Below the pieces are notes generated by a model. That model was not told where the DNA came from, ran no database searches, and saw only the letters and a program-made list of their open reading frames with translations. 64,000 nt of DNA from Arthrinium phaeospermum (lineage: Eukaryota > Ascomycota > Sordariomycetes > Amphisphaeriales > Apiosporaceae), in contig QYRS01000006.1 in NCBI GenBank assembly GCA_006503535.1, forward strand, positions 1,550,001 through 1,614,000, written 5' to 3'. Below, in pieces: positions 44,350-54,920 of this stretch (positions are counted from its first letter, which is position 1; each line of letters opens with the position of its first letter). Made by a program: the position numbers and the translations under genes.

Positions 44350-47300
44350 TTATCCAAAACTCACCCACCGTATCTGCTGCGTGTGCCCTGCCAATTCCGC
44401 AACCTCCATGGGCGTCTTCCCTTGCTTGTTCCGCAAGTGCATGTCGCCTTTGTGCGACAGCAACGTCGGCATCAGGTCCTTGTCTCCCAGCGCCGCCGCA
44501 TGGTGCAGCGCGCTGTAGCCGTCGTGGTCCGCGAGGTTTACGTCGGCGCCCTGGAGCACCAGGTAACACGCGATGACACGACTGCGCGCGTGGACGATGG
44601 CGGCGTGCAGCGGCGTGCGCCCCTGGACGTCCGGCTGGTCGATCGGAATGACGCCGGCGGCCAGCACCGTCTGGACCAGCGCAAACTCGCCCGAGAGGGC
44701 CGCGAGGTGCAGGTAGGACTGCTGCTCGTAGTCGGCCGCCGCGCCGAGCTGCCGCGTCGCGTAAACGAGCATGGCGACGGCCTCTGGGCTCCTCGCCTCC
44801 ATGATGGCCAAGTACAAGGGCGTGCGGCCGGAGCGGTCGCTGACGTCGGGGTCGGCGCGGTGCTGTAGAAGCAGTTGGATGGCGGCGGTGCGCTTCCCCA
44901 ATACCGCGACGTGGAGAGGCGTGTGCCCGGACTTGTTCCGCACCTCCCCGCCCTTGCCGCGGACGAGAAAGGCGTCCATCACAGCGTGATTGTCCAAGGC
45001 GGTGGCGCGATGCAGCGGGGAATACCCGCTATTGTCAAGGACTTCGTAGTTTGCGCCATGGTCATGGTCTAGCAGGAGACTCACAAGCAGAGGTTGATTG
45101 TTTTCTACGGCTGTGTGAAGCGGGGTGCGGCCTTGGCTGTCTTGGGTCCCCAGCAGAGCGCCCTTTTGCACGAGCAGCCAGGTTGCCGATATGTTGCCTA
45201 GAGTGACTGCCAGTTGAAGCACCGTCCGGTCGTATGTGTTGTCCCTCAGCTCCAGATCACACCCCTGCTCGACCAGGAGCCAGAGCAAAGACTTGTCCTG
45301 AACCTTGTGCCAATCCTCGATCAGGTGATGTAGGAGTGTCCTGCCTGCTTCGTCCCTAATATCTGGATCAGCACCGGCCTTCAGTAGCAGGTACGCCACC
45401 TCGGGCCTTCCATACTCTACCGCCCACTGAAGGGGCGTCCTGTCGCCCCAATCTTGTCTATTCAGATCAACGGAAAGACCTGGCCTTTTCGATAATAGGT
45501 AGCCGATGAGCTGCGTTCTATGCTCTCCAATGGCTGCAGCTTCGCTCAGTATTAACCAGCGGTCGTAGGTTGCCGGTGTGTTGATACTAGCCCCAGCGTC
45601 AACGAGAAGTCGGACGATGCTGTCGTGATCCCTGTTGAAGGCCCACCGAAGTGCGCTATAACCGTCCTGATCCTCGGCGTCTATGTTGGCACATACAGGA
45701 AGCATCAGCTTGACGGCCCACAAAAGACCCTCACGGGCGGCGAAACGAAGTGGGGTAAAGCCTTTGTCGTCTTCGAGGTCTCCGTTCAAGTTGTAGGCGT
45801 GCTCGAGCAGTATCCTGATACTCCATTCGTCCTGATTGGATGTTGCAAGATGAAGTGGTGTCCTCCCTTTGGCGTCTTGGGCATTAGCATTCGCCCCTTG
45901 TTCCAGCAACACTTGCAGTATACGGCGTTGATGAAATATTACTGCCCAATGAGTTGCGGTGTAAGACATAGCTGCGCCGGTATCAACATGGACGGCCACG
46001 TTATTTATCGAGTGCAAAACAAGTTCTTTTGACCCAAAGAACGTTGCTATATGCAGAGCCGTTACATCAGGTTTGAGATGGGAGGGGATGGTGTCCATGT
46101 ATTCCGCAGCTTCTGAAACCTTTCCTTGGTCTCCCAGTAATTCCAATGCCAGCCTAGAAACTTCAGGGTCCACGCGTGCACGGCGGAAGTGGTATCCCCA
46201 ATGATCCGCGGCATATGTCAAATACGCTGACCTATCGGAAGAGACGCGATGTGAGTCATCGGGCATGTGGGCACTGGACAATTCCAGAAGGTCGTGCAGG
46301 CATCTTTGGGCCAGTTGGATATGTGATTCTTTGCAGCGGACATACGCCTTGCGCTCCAGGTACTCGTGCGCGGTATAGTGGAACAAGCGAACAATACCGG
46401 AGTCGTCAACAGTGACCAACCCGGCACAAATGGATTCCAGGGTATGGCTGTTGACTGTACGGGCAACTTGCTGACCCGCCACGGCCTGACTGAACTCAGC
46501 GATGGAAAGTGGTCGGGCAGCATAGCATACCCAGCTAAGAGCTGCCAGTGCAATCTTCCTTTTGGACTCATGTTTGGCCTCGAGTCGGCGTAAAGCGCGT
46601 TCGTAGAAGTAGGCTGAATCTGCGTGGAAACCCTCAATCGCGTCCTCGCTCGGGTTCGTTTCGAGGGCATTCATCTGTAGTCGAGCAAGGAGGAAGCTGT
46701 ATTGTGTCATGTCAGTCGGGCGAGTGAGCTAGGACTCTAAGGCTCTGCAGACTGTACTCACTTTCCTTGCAACTTGGTCACAAGTTTATCATGGTTCTTC
46801 CCTTCGACAGCCATTGCTCGCTTGAGAACATCTGAGCGGCCAATCCTCCACTCCATGAATGCCGCTAGGTCCTTGGTGCTTGCCTGGATCGGAATTCTTT
46901 TGTCGAATTTAACGGATTCGGCGATGGTCTTGTGGCCTCGGGAGGTGACTAGAACCTTGAAGATTCCCGGCAGATTTGAGATAATCTCCATCATGATTTG
47001 AGGTCGTCTCTCATCGGTATCGTCAAAGTATTCGTCTAGTCCGTCCAGGACGAGGTATACTTGGTGGAACGCAGCTGCTTCTGCCTCTAGCTGATGCAGA
47101 TACACGAGGTGGTTCGATAGCTCATCTGCTTCCCCTGATTCCTCACACACACTCGCCGTCTCCGGCAAGGCATATGGTTTCTGGTACAGCAGCTGTGACA
47201 AAAGGTCAGCCAAGATGGCCGCAGGAGTCTGCTTCTCACGTTGCTGGTAATCGAAGTACATGTAAAGAACCCCTCTGGTCTTTGCATCCTGTAGTCCTCT

Positions 47301-48056
47301 TTGGTAAATCACATCTCGAAGATGACGAATGATCTTTGCTCTGGGCACAGTTAGCCAACGCTACAACGCCTATGGGCAACTGAATCGTACGCCAACACGG
47401 TTTTGCCGACCCCAGCTAAGACTCGGTCAGATACAGCTGAATGCTTCAGGCGCATTTGAATAACAACGTACCTTTTCCAAAACACCAAAGGTGATTGAAC
47501 TCTCCACGTTGCCATTGAAGAAACGTATCATCTTCCAGTATCCAGTCACCGGTGCTAGGCACAGCTTGCGCAGTTTCTTCATGCTGCCGATGCGTCTTGC
47601 TAGAACCAAGTCGTGCAAGCTTTCTCAACCTTCGGGCGACCCGCCTCGGAGAAACAGCTATATTGCAGATTCCGAGGTAAGTCGATACTCTAATCTGTGG
47701 CTCATCGTCGCATTACATACCCCGGGTGTTTACTATGGTTTCTTGAAAGTAGATTAGCTTATATTAGCTGGATGCAAGTCTTGTGTAATGCCCGGGGTAA
47801 AGATTGCGTACTGTATTTGATGTGACCTCCAACTGAAAGTGAGTTGGTAATCGTAGAGTTGAGGTATGTTGCTTTGGCAGAGCCTTTGACTTCTTCTCAT
47901 TGTTAGTCAGCCCGGACTTTTTACCGACGTCTCATACGTACCAAACCCCACGCTGCCACCTACTGCAACATCCTTTGCAACAACAGAATGGTCGGCATTA
48001 CCAACGACAACGCGATCCACATTAGGGGGTCCTTGTCGGCCTCTTTCGTCGTCCAT
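44350..48056 (-). CDS. NLR-type protein: amyloid-like N-terminal motif, NACHT, ankyrin repeats
   Basis: Six exons (48056-47942, 47883-47812, 47687-47472, 47415-47391, 47340-46762, 46696-44350) join in phase to 1117 residues. Residues 1-62 are a short Gly/Val-rich N-terminus with a GNADHSVV...GFG motif and a weaker second unit (NSTITNSLSVGGHIKY), no folded effector domain. Then HEETAQAVPSTGDWILEDDTFLQW leads to the NACHT: P-loop AGVGKT (135-140, on a 25-nt exon of its own), Walker B VYLVLDGLDEY (237-247), sensor VTSRGHK, and a winged helix ALAALSWVCYAARPLSIAEF. About 15 ankyrin repeats fill residues 544-1110. Fungal NLRs with ankyrins sense non-self or damage and trigger effectors through motif templating. 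The last codons (RW then GTGAGT) could be a donor to a further small exon; I see no clear partner. Confidence 0.82.
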
Positions 48057-49204
48057 TGCGAGAGTCTCGATGTTTCAATTAGCGACAAACCAAGCATCTG
48101 CGCACAAACCGAAGTTTACATGAGTGGAACTGGGGAAACTTGGTTGTGGGGCTTGAGACGCAAAATGCTTTGGAACAAGTACTGGTTCTCGCAAGTAGGC
48201 TTAACTCTGCACCTGCGCCTTTCTTGCCTGTCTCTTTTATCGTAAGTAGCTGCCTTCAAGCGGCAGTCCAGGCACACTGTGTTCGCTTGGGAGAGCTTAG
48301 CGCATCTCAGCCTGCCTACTGTAGCATCGTGTTTGTTATCTTCCCGACACCCCTGTGTGCGGTAACCCCGGGCCCAAACTTACGAATCGAGACGAGCGCT
48401 GCCAGTGTATCCACCAACTACGTTGCTCACCGAAGCGCCTCTTCAGTTACCGCCATGCAGCCCCCTGCAGGTCACCGCCCGCACGCTGATTAAAAGGGAA
48501 GGTGGAAAGGGTGGCATCTGGGAGATAGGAGATCTGCGACAGCCACGGAGACAGCCTTTGACTATTTTACATGGGCGTCGCTCAGGATATTCCTAAGCTT
48601 GCTTACTGATTCGGACAGTGGAGCAAGTTCCGATGCTGGAAAGCTCAAATCGGGGGTTTATGTGAACTTCCGTGCGGATGGGTGCTGACTGTGACCAGGC
48701 TCTGGCAACACCCCCAGCCCTACCAATGCCAATAGTATCAGCCGAGGGATACTACACACACACTCCCAGGACTCACCTGCGGGGTCAGTGGGCAAGTGGG
48801 CTAACTGCGACAAGGATTGCTGTCTGCTGTCAGCTTACTCGACCAGTATGTAACCCTGCAATGTTTTGGACCCCACCCCAGCCTTCTTGTTCTATTTCCA
48901 TACATACTTCACCAAGGATTACCAGAAGGCCTATGGGGTAGATTGATTGCCCAAGCAGAAGGTGTGAGGCAGGACGGCAGGGGGTATACCGATGTATGTG
49001 CTCCTCTCAACAGGATGAGCCATTTGTTTTCTTTCGTCGTTTCTTGGTATCCACTGGCCTGGGCGTGATCTTTTAATTATGCCATTGGCAATCGTCCAAG
49101 GTCGATTAGTTCCACCTTTTTGGGGTATACAATCTTTTCAATCGATCCTTCCATCCTATGAGCGAATAAGACCGCAGAACAAGTTTCTGCCTTGAAAAAG
49201 CGGC
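48057..49204. other. Intergenic region between divergent genes
   Basis: Upstream of the NLR (-) and of the coiled-coil gene (+). No effector gene and no copy of the shared motif is visible here; only short unconvincing frames. Confidence 0.5.
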
Positions 49205-52138
49205 ATGCCGGACAGTCTCAAAAGCGACTCCAGCAAGAACGGTCCAAATGATGTATTGGACGATGACGCCGAGATACGATATGCAACCGGAGTTCCCAAG
49301 CGGCCAGAAGCTCCGGCACCACCACCCTCGCGACAACCACAACCCAGTGGCAGTGGAACCGTCAAGGACTTCCCAGACGGTGATGCACCAAATCCTGGCG
49401 ACCATGAAAGAGATGGTAAACAGCCAAAGACCAGTGACCGACAGAGAACTCTGTTTGTCACTGGGGAGCCATCGGGTGAAACAGTACAAGTCCCTTTCAC
49501 AGGAAACCCCAAGATCGCAGTTCGAGCCCCCAGTGATCCGGATCGCCTGCCACAGGATACCTGGAGTGATCAGGTAGAGCATGATGGGACCGAGCAGGGA
49601 CAATGGGGGCTTTCTGACGCCGAGAATGACCCTCATGTTGTAAGATCGCGAAGATCTCGGGCGGGCCAAGGACCTACTACAGATCACTCCCGGAAACGAG
49701 CCGAGGACGGTGTGAGGGTCGGCACTGCCCGGAACCGCGCCGTGCACATACCACGAACAACAAATTTCGGGGGGCCTGGCAAGGATGAGACGTACGCAGG
49801 CCGTAGGTATGAAAACCTGGATTCTGCTTATCGAGATATGCCACCTAGGCCGGCGGGACAAATGGCACCTTATCACAGCTACTCTAGATATCCGAACCCA
49901 TTTGCAGGGCCGGATGAGTACATTCAACCACCTTACTTTGGAGGACCGAACCACTACGCACCAAATATGGGTCCTTATCCAAACCAAGCACTCACCTACG
50001 TACAACCGATGGGTTACGGCCAACCAGGTTCTTACCAGGCGTCTCAATACCCCTTTACTTATGGCTATCTACCACCTCAACCATTCCCCCCCTACAACGC
50101 TCCTCCCCCGCAGCCGCCATGGACTCCACCAGAATCACGACCGGTACCAGCGCCATCTGCACGAAATCATGCTCATTCCAAGGATGACATGAATTCAATG
50201 CTGAACAAAGTCTTGAGAGAGTTGGAAGACAACAAAAGGAAGCTGGCGGATAAGGACGATCTCATCCAGAAGTTCAGGTCCAAAGACAGAGAGAGCGAGA
50301 TATTACACAAAGCAAAAACGACGGAAGCCCGGGCACAGCAAAAGGAGGAACAGGCCAAGATTGAGCTGGAAGCTGCTAACCAAAAAAGGCTAGAGGAGGA
50401 GAAACTGGAACTGGCCAAGCGAGAGCACCAGGAAAAGCTGAACCGGGCGGAGGCCGAAGTCAGAGAGCAGCTGGAGAAAAGAATACGTGAGGAAGAAAGA
50501 CTCAGAAAAGCCGAAGAGCTGAGACTCGAGAATCTGGAAGCCGACCTCCGGAGACGAATCGAGGCCGAGATTGCCGAGGAGCAAGAGCGCCGGAACAGAG
50601 AAGCCGAGAAGCGGCTGTATCTCGAGATGGAGATCAGGGAAAAGATCATGGCAGAGAGGAGAGAGCAGGAGGAGATGACGCTCAGAGAGGAGCTCCGGAA
50701 ACAGCAGATCGAGAAGCGACTCGAGCACGAGTTTGAGATGAAGCGACGGAGAGATGCTGAGCTTCAACAGCATAAAGAGAACATCGAAGCACGGTTCAGG
50801 ATGGAAGCCTCACAGATCATCAGTGCTGAAAAACGGAAATTGGACCTGGAAAAGCTCAAGCTCGAGATTCAACAAGACACCAACCGAGTCATCAGGGATA
50901 CGATGCAGGCGCCACCGGACTCGGCATCGAGTATCAGTTCGAGTATCAGTCAATCGGAGCCAGATGAGACCACAGCAAGTTTTCACCGCCCGTCGGTAAA
51001 CGTGAATGATTATCTTGATCCTGATCAGCGCACAGCTACCAGCGACGGAGTGCGCCAAAATTACGCCCATTCCCAGACGGATGCCCCGAGTGCTTACGAC
51101 CGTATCAACCACGACACGCAGCCCATTTTGTACCATTCCAACCATGGTGATCTCTCGGAGACAATGGTGCCGCAAACGAAGAACCGGTCCACCCCGTTGC
51201 CCTCTTGGACAAGCATCAGTGCCCAGGTCGGATCTTCTCGGCCAATCTCGCAACATACCGAAATAGGGCGACCGGAGAGCGTACGCCAGCACCTCTACAA
51301 CCACAACAGAAACCCGTTGACCACGCAGCAATACCGGCATGTCGGGTCTCAGCAGCACCTTCACCAGCCGACCCCGGTGCACCAGCCAAACCCATTCAAT
51401 ATACTGCGAGGGATGGCGGCGGCAATGCCATCGCCTTCGGGCCTCAGCTCCAACATCAACATCCCGAACCCCCACAGCGAAGCTGATCAGTTCAGTCCAG
51501 GCCTGACAGAAAGAAACCTACGGTCGCAGGACCAATCGCGCATCGACAGCTCCCTCCAGGCTCATGTCGAAAGTGAAATCGGTTCCGAGCCCGGAGGCGC
51601 TTCTAGCTTTCGGCAACGTGCCTCAAAGATACGGATCGCCCCAAGCACCGGACAAACCTGGTCGCCGCCTTCCCACACGGCCCATCCCGATCCAGTAGAT
51701 GTACATGGAGCACCCATGAACCCAAACCCGGCGAACCCCCCTCGTGCCCGCGTGGGAAGTACTGATATGATGCGGCGGGCGCATACTCGGGGCTATCCAA
51801 TTGCACTGAGCGCCGACACTCCCCTTTCACCGCCAGATCCCGACGCGGCTCCGGCGCCCACGCCGCCGGGCGTAACAACCAACATCAGAGGCTCTCCGCC
51901 ACGGACGGCGAGCACCGCGGGATCCCTACCGTTCAGGTCGGTCTCCAGCTCTTTCGGTGGCGACAACTACCACACCGCGAGGGACTCTTGGAGCCCCGAA
52001 GCTCACCCCAAGCTGAGCAGGTCGGAGATGGGATCTTCCCAAGAGTTCCCCATGTCGGAAGGGAGTAGACCTGTTTCGGGGGCGTCGCAGAACCAACACA
52101 TGCCACAACTGAAGCGGATGAAACGGTTTTCAAGATGA
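49205..52138 (+). CDS. Long coiled-coil protein with disordered flanks
   Basis: Intronless 977-residue frame. Residues 1 to about 320 are low-complexity, first charged, then Tyr/Pro/Gln/Gly/Asn-rich (SYSRYPNPFAGP, PQPFPPYNAPPP), prion-like in composition. Residues ~325-590 are an almost unbroken highly charged coiled coil (LEEEKLELAKREHQEKLNRA, RIREEERLRKAEELRLENLE). The C-terminal ~380 residues are again disordered, Ser/Pro/His-rich, ending QLKRMKRFSR, a basic tail. No enzymatic domain. The arrangement suggests a self-associating scaffold that may form condensates; function unknown. It sits between the NLR and the two other motif-bearing genes but I do not find the shared motif in it. Confidence 0.75.
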   Translation: MPDSLKSDSSKNGPNDVLDDDAEIRYATGVPKRPEAPAPPPSRQPQPSGSGTVKDFPDGDAPNPGDHERDGKQPKTSDRQRTLFVTGEPSGETVQVPFTGNPKIAVRAPSDPDRLPQDTWSDQVEHDGTEQGQWGLSDAENDPHVVRSRRSRAGQGPTTDHSRKRAEDGVRVGTARNRAVHIPRTTNFGGPGKDETYAGRRYENLDSAYRDMPPRPAGQMAPYHSYSRYPNPFAGPDEYIQPPYFGGPNHYAPNMGPYPNQALTYVQPMGYGQPGSYQASQYPFTYGYLPPQPFPPYNAPPPQPPWTPPESRPVPAPSARNHAHSKDDMNSMLNKVLRELEDNKRKLADKDDLIQKFRSKDRESEILHKAKTTEARAQQKEEQAKIELEAANQKRLEEEKLELAKREHQEKLNRAEAEVREQLEKRIREEERLRKAEELRLENLEADLRRRIEAEIAEEQERRNREAEKRLYLEMEIREKIMAERREQEEMTLREELRKQQIEKRLEHEFEMKRRRDAELQQHKENIEARFRMEASQIISAEKRKLDLEKLKLEIQQDTNRVIRDTMQAPPDSASSISSSISQSEPDETTASFHRPSVNVNDYLDPDQRTATSDGVRQNYAHSQTDAPSAYDRINHDTQPILYHSNHGDLSETMVPQTKNRSTPLPSWTSISAQVGSSRPISQHTEIGRPESVRQHLYNHNRNPLTTQQYRHVGSQQHLHQPTPVHQPNPFNILRGMAAAMPSPSGLSSNINIPNPHSEADQFSPGLTERNLRSQDQSRIDSSLQAHVESEIGSEPGGASSFRQRASKIRIAPSTGQTWSPPSHTAHPDPVDVHGAPMNPNPANPPRARVGSTDMMRRAHTRGYPIALSADTPLSPPDPDAAPAPTPPGVTTNIRGSPPRTASTAGSLPFRSVSSSFGGDNYHTARDSWSPEAHPKLSRSEMGSSQEFPMSEGSRPVSGASQNQHMPQLKRMKRFSR

Positions 52139-52629
52139 TAAGCGCAATACACCAATTTATTAACCATAGCTAGAGTATGCGGAATGAGGATCTGGTATAG
52201 AATATTCATGACACGTAGCCGAGATGTTTTAACGTTATGAAAAGTGTGGGGAGTGAATAGCCCCTGTTTCCTCCAACCAGCGGGGATCCTAACAAAAAGG
52301 AAAATTCCATATGACGTAGTAGTCTGTCATCTTGATAAATGAAACAGACATTTCGTGTTGGTATGAGAGGCCAGACCGACATTTGGGTAAGTTGCCTTAC
52401 CCAAATGTGACATCGTCGTCGGCTGTAACCTTTTCGCTCACCACGGAGGATGCGACGTTGCCTCCAACACAAATAGCCTTTTTGGAATGGACTTCTGTAT
52501 GTACAGATCTCTTTACATCCCCGTGGGCCTTCTGTATGTACACGATTAAATCAAGTTGGCATCGCTGGTTTGAAAAGGATAATTGGCCCTCTGTGGGCTG
52601 CTAGGGAGCTTTTACATACCGTTTCAGTC
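52139..52629. other. Intergenic region between convergent genes
   Basis: 3' flanks of the coiled-coil gene (+) and the 119-residue protein (-). It contains a direct repeat gtatgtacag(a)tct / gtatgtacacgat near 52497-52545 and nothing else recognised. Confidence 0.5.
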
Positions 52630-53043
52630 TCACTCATCGCCGCTGCCGTGGAAGTCGATTCTCAGGTAAGCGACTGAGTCATCCCAATAGAGGGTTTTCT
52701 CCCGTTCTTCTAAAAGTAAGGGAGGGAAATAGTATAACGAACCGAATTTAATTTTCTTGCCGTGAAAGTTCTCTGCCACCACGGATTTCTGCACATTGCC
52801 AAGAATCTCCACCCCTTTATGCTTTTCCGCCTTGCTCTTATCGGTGTGCGCCTTGTGCTTCTCATCATGCTACGATTGCTGTTAGGGAGACTTTCATTGG
52901 TCGCGACCAGGAATATTGCCTACCCGGGCGTCGGGTTCCGTGGCAGCTCGATGCCCATCCAATCTCACACCCTCTTTTGGGGTCCCTCTCAAATCTGACA
53001 AGGTGGTGATAGTGGTAGAACCGGATTTTCTCGAAGTCGACAT
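52630..53043 (-). CDS. Small protein (119 residues) with central amyloid-signalling-like motif
   Basis: Two exons: 53043-52924 (40 codons) and 52869-52630 (80 codons with stop). The 54-nt intron has a GTAGGC donor, a CCTAAC branch point and a TCGTAG acceptor, and both exons are phase 0. Residues 1-58 are polar and disordered with a Lys/His-rich run (HDEKHKAHTDKSKAEKHKG). Residues 59-83 carry GVEILGNVQKSVVAEN...KIKFG, which aligns with the NLR N-terminus and the hydrolase C-terminus: G-N at 64-65, Ser at 69, F-G at 82-83. The last 36 residues (SLYYFPPLLLEEREK...VAYLRIDFHG) are hydrophobic and acidic, possibly membrane-interacting. It has no known domain. It is divergent from the hydrolase gene with 562 bases between the starts, as expected for co-regulated partners. 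Confidence 0.6.
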
Positions 53044-53605
53044 GGTAAGTAACGCCCGACGACTGGGTCTCGTATGTGGATCACAGGGAGATGGGTGTCA
53101 GTTACAAGATTGGGGGGTGATGGAACGAACGGGCAAGGCGTTTTTTTTTGTTGTCGGGGGGACCTTGTGCCTACATTAAATACAATTCGTGGGACCAGGC
53201 AGGCGGTTGGTTGCCCTGTCTTCAGGCATCGGGTTAGTCTTGGCAAATGGGAAAAGGCCTCCAACGCAAAATGCTGCCTTTCGGATGAGCATCCAAGGCA
53301 TACTCGAGCCCCGCGTGAGATAGACTTAGCGGCACGCCCGTGCCGATGATAATCGGACTCCCCAGCCGAGGGTGTATGCCTTGGCTGCATCAAAGGCACG
53401 AATGAACCGCCTCCAAGTCGCATCCAGCCTCTGATTGGGTGCAGCGTAGACATCCCCTTGTATGGCCCCACACACCACCTACCATCCTTGACACAGCCTG
53501 CTTCTCTCCCACGTAAAGCCTCTGATCTCCTCACGCACAGATTTGGAGGAATGCCCGACTAAGTGAGCGTTTGAAAGAAAGCCCATACTTCCGCGAAATT
53601 TCAAA
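53044..53605. promoter_or_regulatory. Shared divergent promoter region
   Basis: 562 bases between the start codons of the 119-residue motif protein (-) and the alpha/beta-hydrolase (+). A bidirectional promoter would co-express the two motif-bearing genes; no specific binding sites are claimed. Confidence 0.4.
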
Positions 53606-54920
53606 ATGACATTTTTGACTCGAAGGTCCTGGACATCGTCCGAGAGGACCATCGTAACAGACGACGCCACGCCCCCGAAGTACGGGATCAAAGCTCTGTA
53701 TGAGCCGACGGAGACGGCAGAGGCCGCTGTAGAGTAAGTTCAGTACCCCCGCGCCCAATATGCCTCAGTGAGACGGCTCTTGGGGGCCACCTACAAGGGT
53801 GGGCGGTGCGCGGACTGAAAGCTGACGCATCCCTGAAAGTGTGGTTTTTGTTCATGGTCTCAAAGGTGACCGCGACCGAACCTGGACCGCGCCGGGCTCC
53901 GACTCCTCCTGGCTCGAGACTTTGTTACCACCCGAGATCCCTGATTGCCGCATCCTTACCTACGGCTACGATTCGAATCCCGTCAGCGTGCGTGGCGTGG
54001 TGTCCAGCAATACCATCGGCAACCATGCGAGAAATTTCCTCAATCTGCTCACCTCGTACAGAGCCCAGAGCCAAAGCGTATGTTGCGTATGCGCCGATGT
54101 CACGGTGCCAATTTGCTAATAAGCCTAAAGGTCGACCGGCCAATCATATTGGTCGCCCACAGCATGGGCGGGCTGATGTGTGAAGATGTGAGTAGCGACA
54201 CCGCCATCGGATAGGGTATCTTACTGTCTATCATACACTGAAACCTATCCCCAATTATGCTAGGCTCTACTAGCCTCCCAAAATAGCTCCGAGCACCACC
54301 TACGAGCTATCCTGGAATGCACCTACGGGATCCTGTTCCTTGGCACACCCCATTCCGGCTCCGGGCTGGCAACGTCGGCCGAGCGCCTCGCCAAGCTGAT
54401 CGGGCTCATCAAGAACACGAACCCGCAAATCTTAGGTGTGCTGAGAAGGGACTCGGAAGTCCTGTCGAGGATCCAGGATGACTTCCACGCGATGCTCCGC
54501 TCCAGGATCTGCGATGGGTACCCTCCTATCAACATCTCCTGCTGCTACGAGGAGCTGCCGCTGCCAGGGATCGGCGAGGTCGTGCCCAAGACGTCAGCGA
54601 TCCTGCATGGCTATACCGCCATTGGGATTCGGAGCAACCACCGAGATATGGTGCGATTCTCTAGTCCAGAAGACTTGGGTTTTTTGAGTATTACGGGCGA
54701 GCTGAAACGATGGATTGACGACCTGAGGTCGACAGATGGCAAGATGCGGCGAAGCTTGGCAAGAGTGAACAGTCTACCCCTGAAAGGGCTCATGTTGGCG
54801 GAAGCTGCCAACCAGCCCAGTGGCATCACCATTTGGGGCAACGTGGTGCAGTCGAACGTGGTCAACGGCTCACAGACGGTAAATGGCGATATGTATTTTG
54901 GCGATTACAAGCCGGCCTGA
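53606..54920 (+). CDS. Alpha/beta-hydrolase (SesB-like serine esterase) with C-terminal amyloid-like motif
   Basis: Four exons, 53606-53733, 53840-54077, 54131-54187 and 54264-54920, in phase, give 359 residues. The N-terminal YGIKALYEP...VDVVFVHGLKGDRDRTWTAP is the classic opening of fungal serine esterases linked to NLRs. The nucleophile is Ser in VAHSMGGLM, with LGTPHSGSG further on and a His candidate in SNHRDMVRF. The last ~30 residues (328-354) leave the hydrolase fold and carry GITIWGNVVQSNVVNG...GDMYFG, a beta-prone Gly/Asn/Val segment like the motifs through which NLRs recruit SesB-type lipases in fungal cell-death pathways. Predicted role: lipid or protein ester hydrolysis at membranes after motif-driven assembly. 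That role is inferred from the family. No signal peptide. Confidence 0.85.

Noticed and set aside
52989..53534. 181-codon minus-strand frame overlapping the divergent promoter
   Set aside because: Lies in a different frame from the spliced 119-residue protein and has no protein-like features.
53966..53980. gattcgaatcc sequence resembling a tRNA B box
   Set aside because: It is inside a conserved exon of the hydrolase (GYDSNPV) and no A box precedes it at tRNA spacing.
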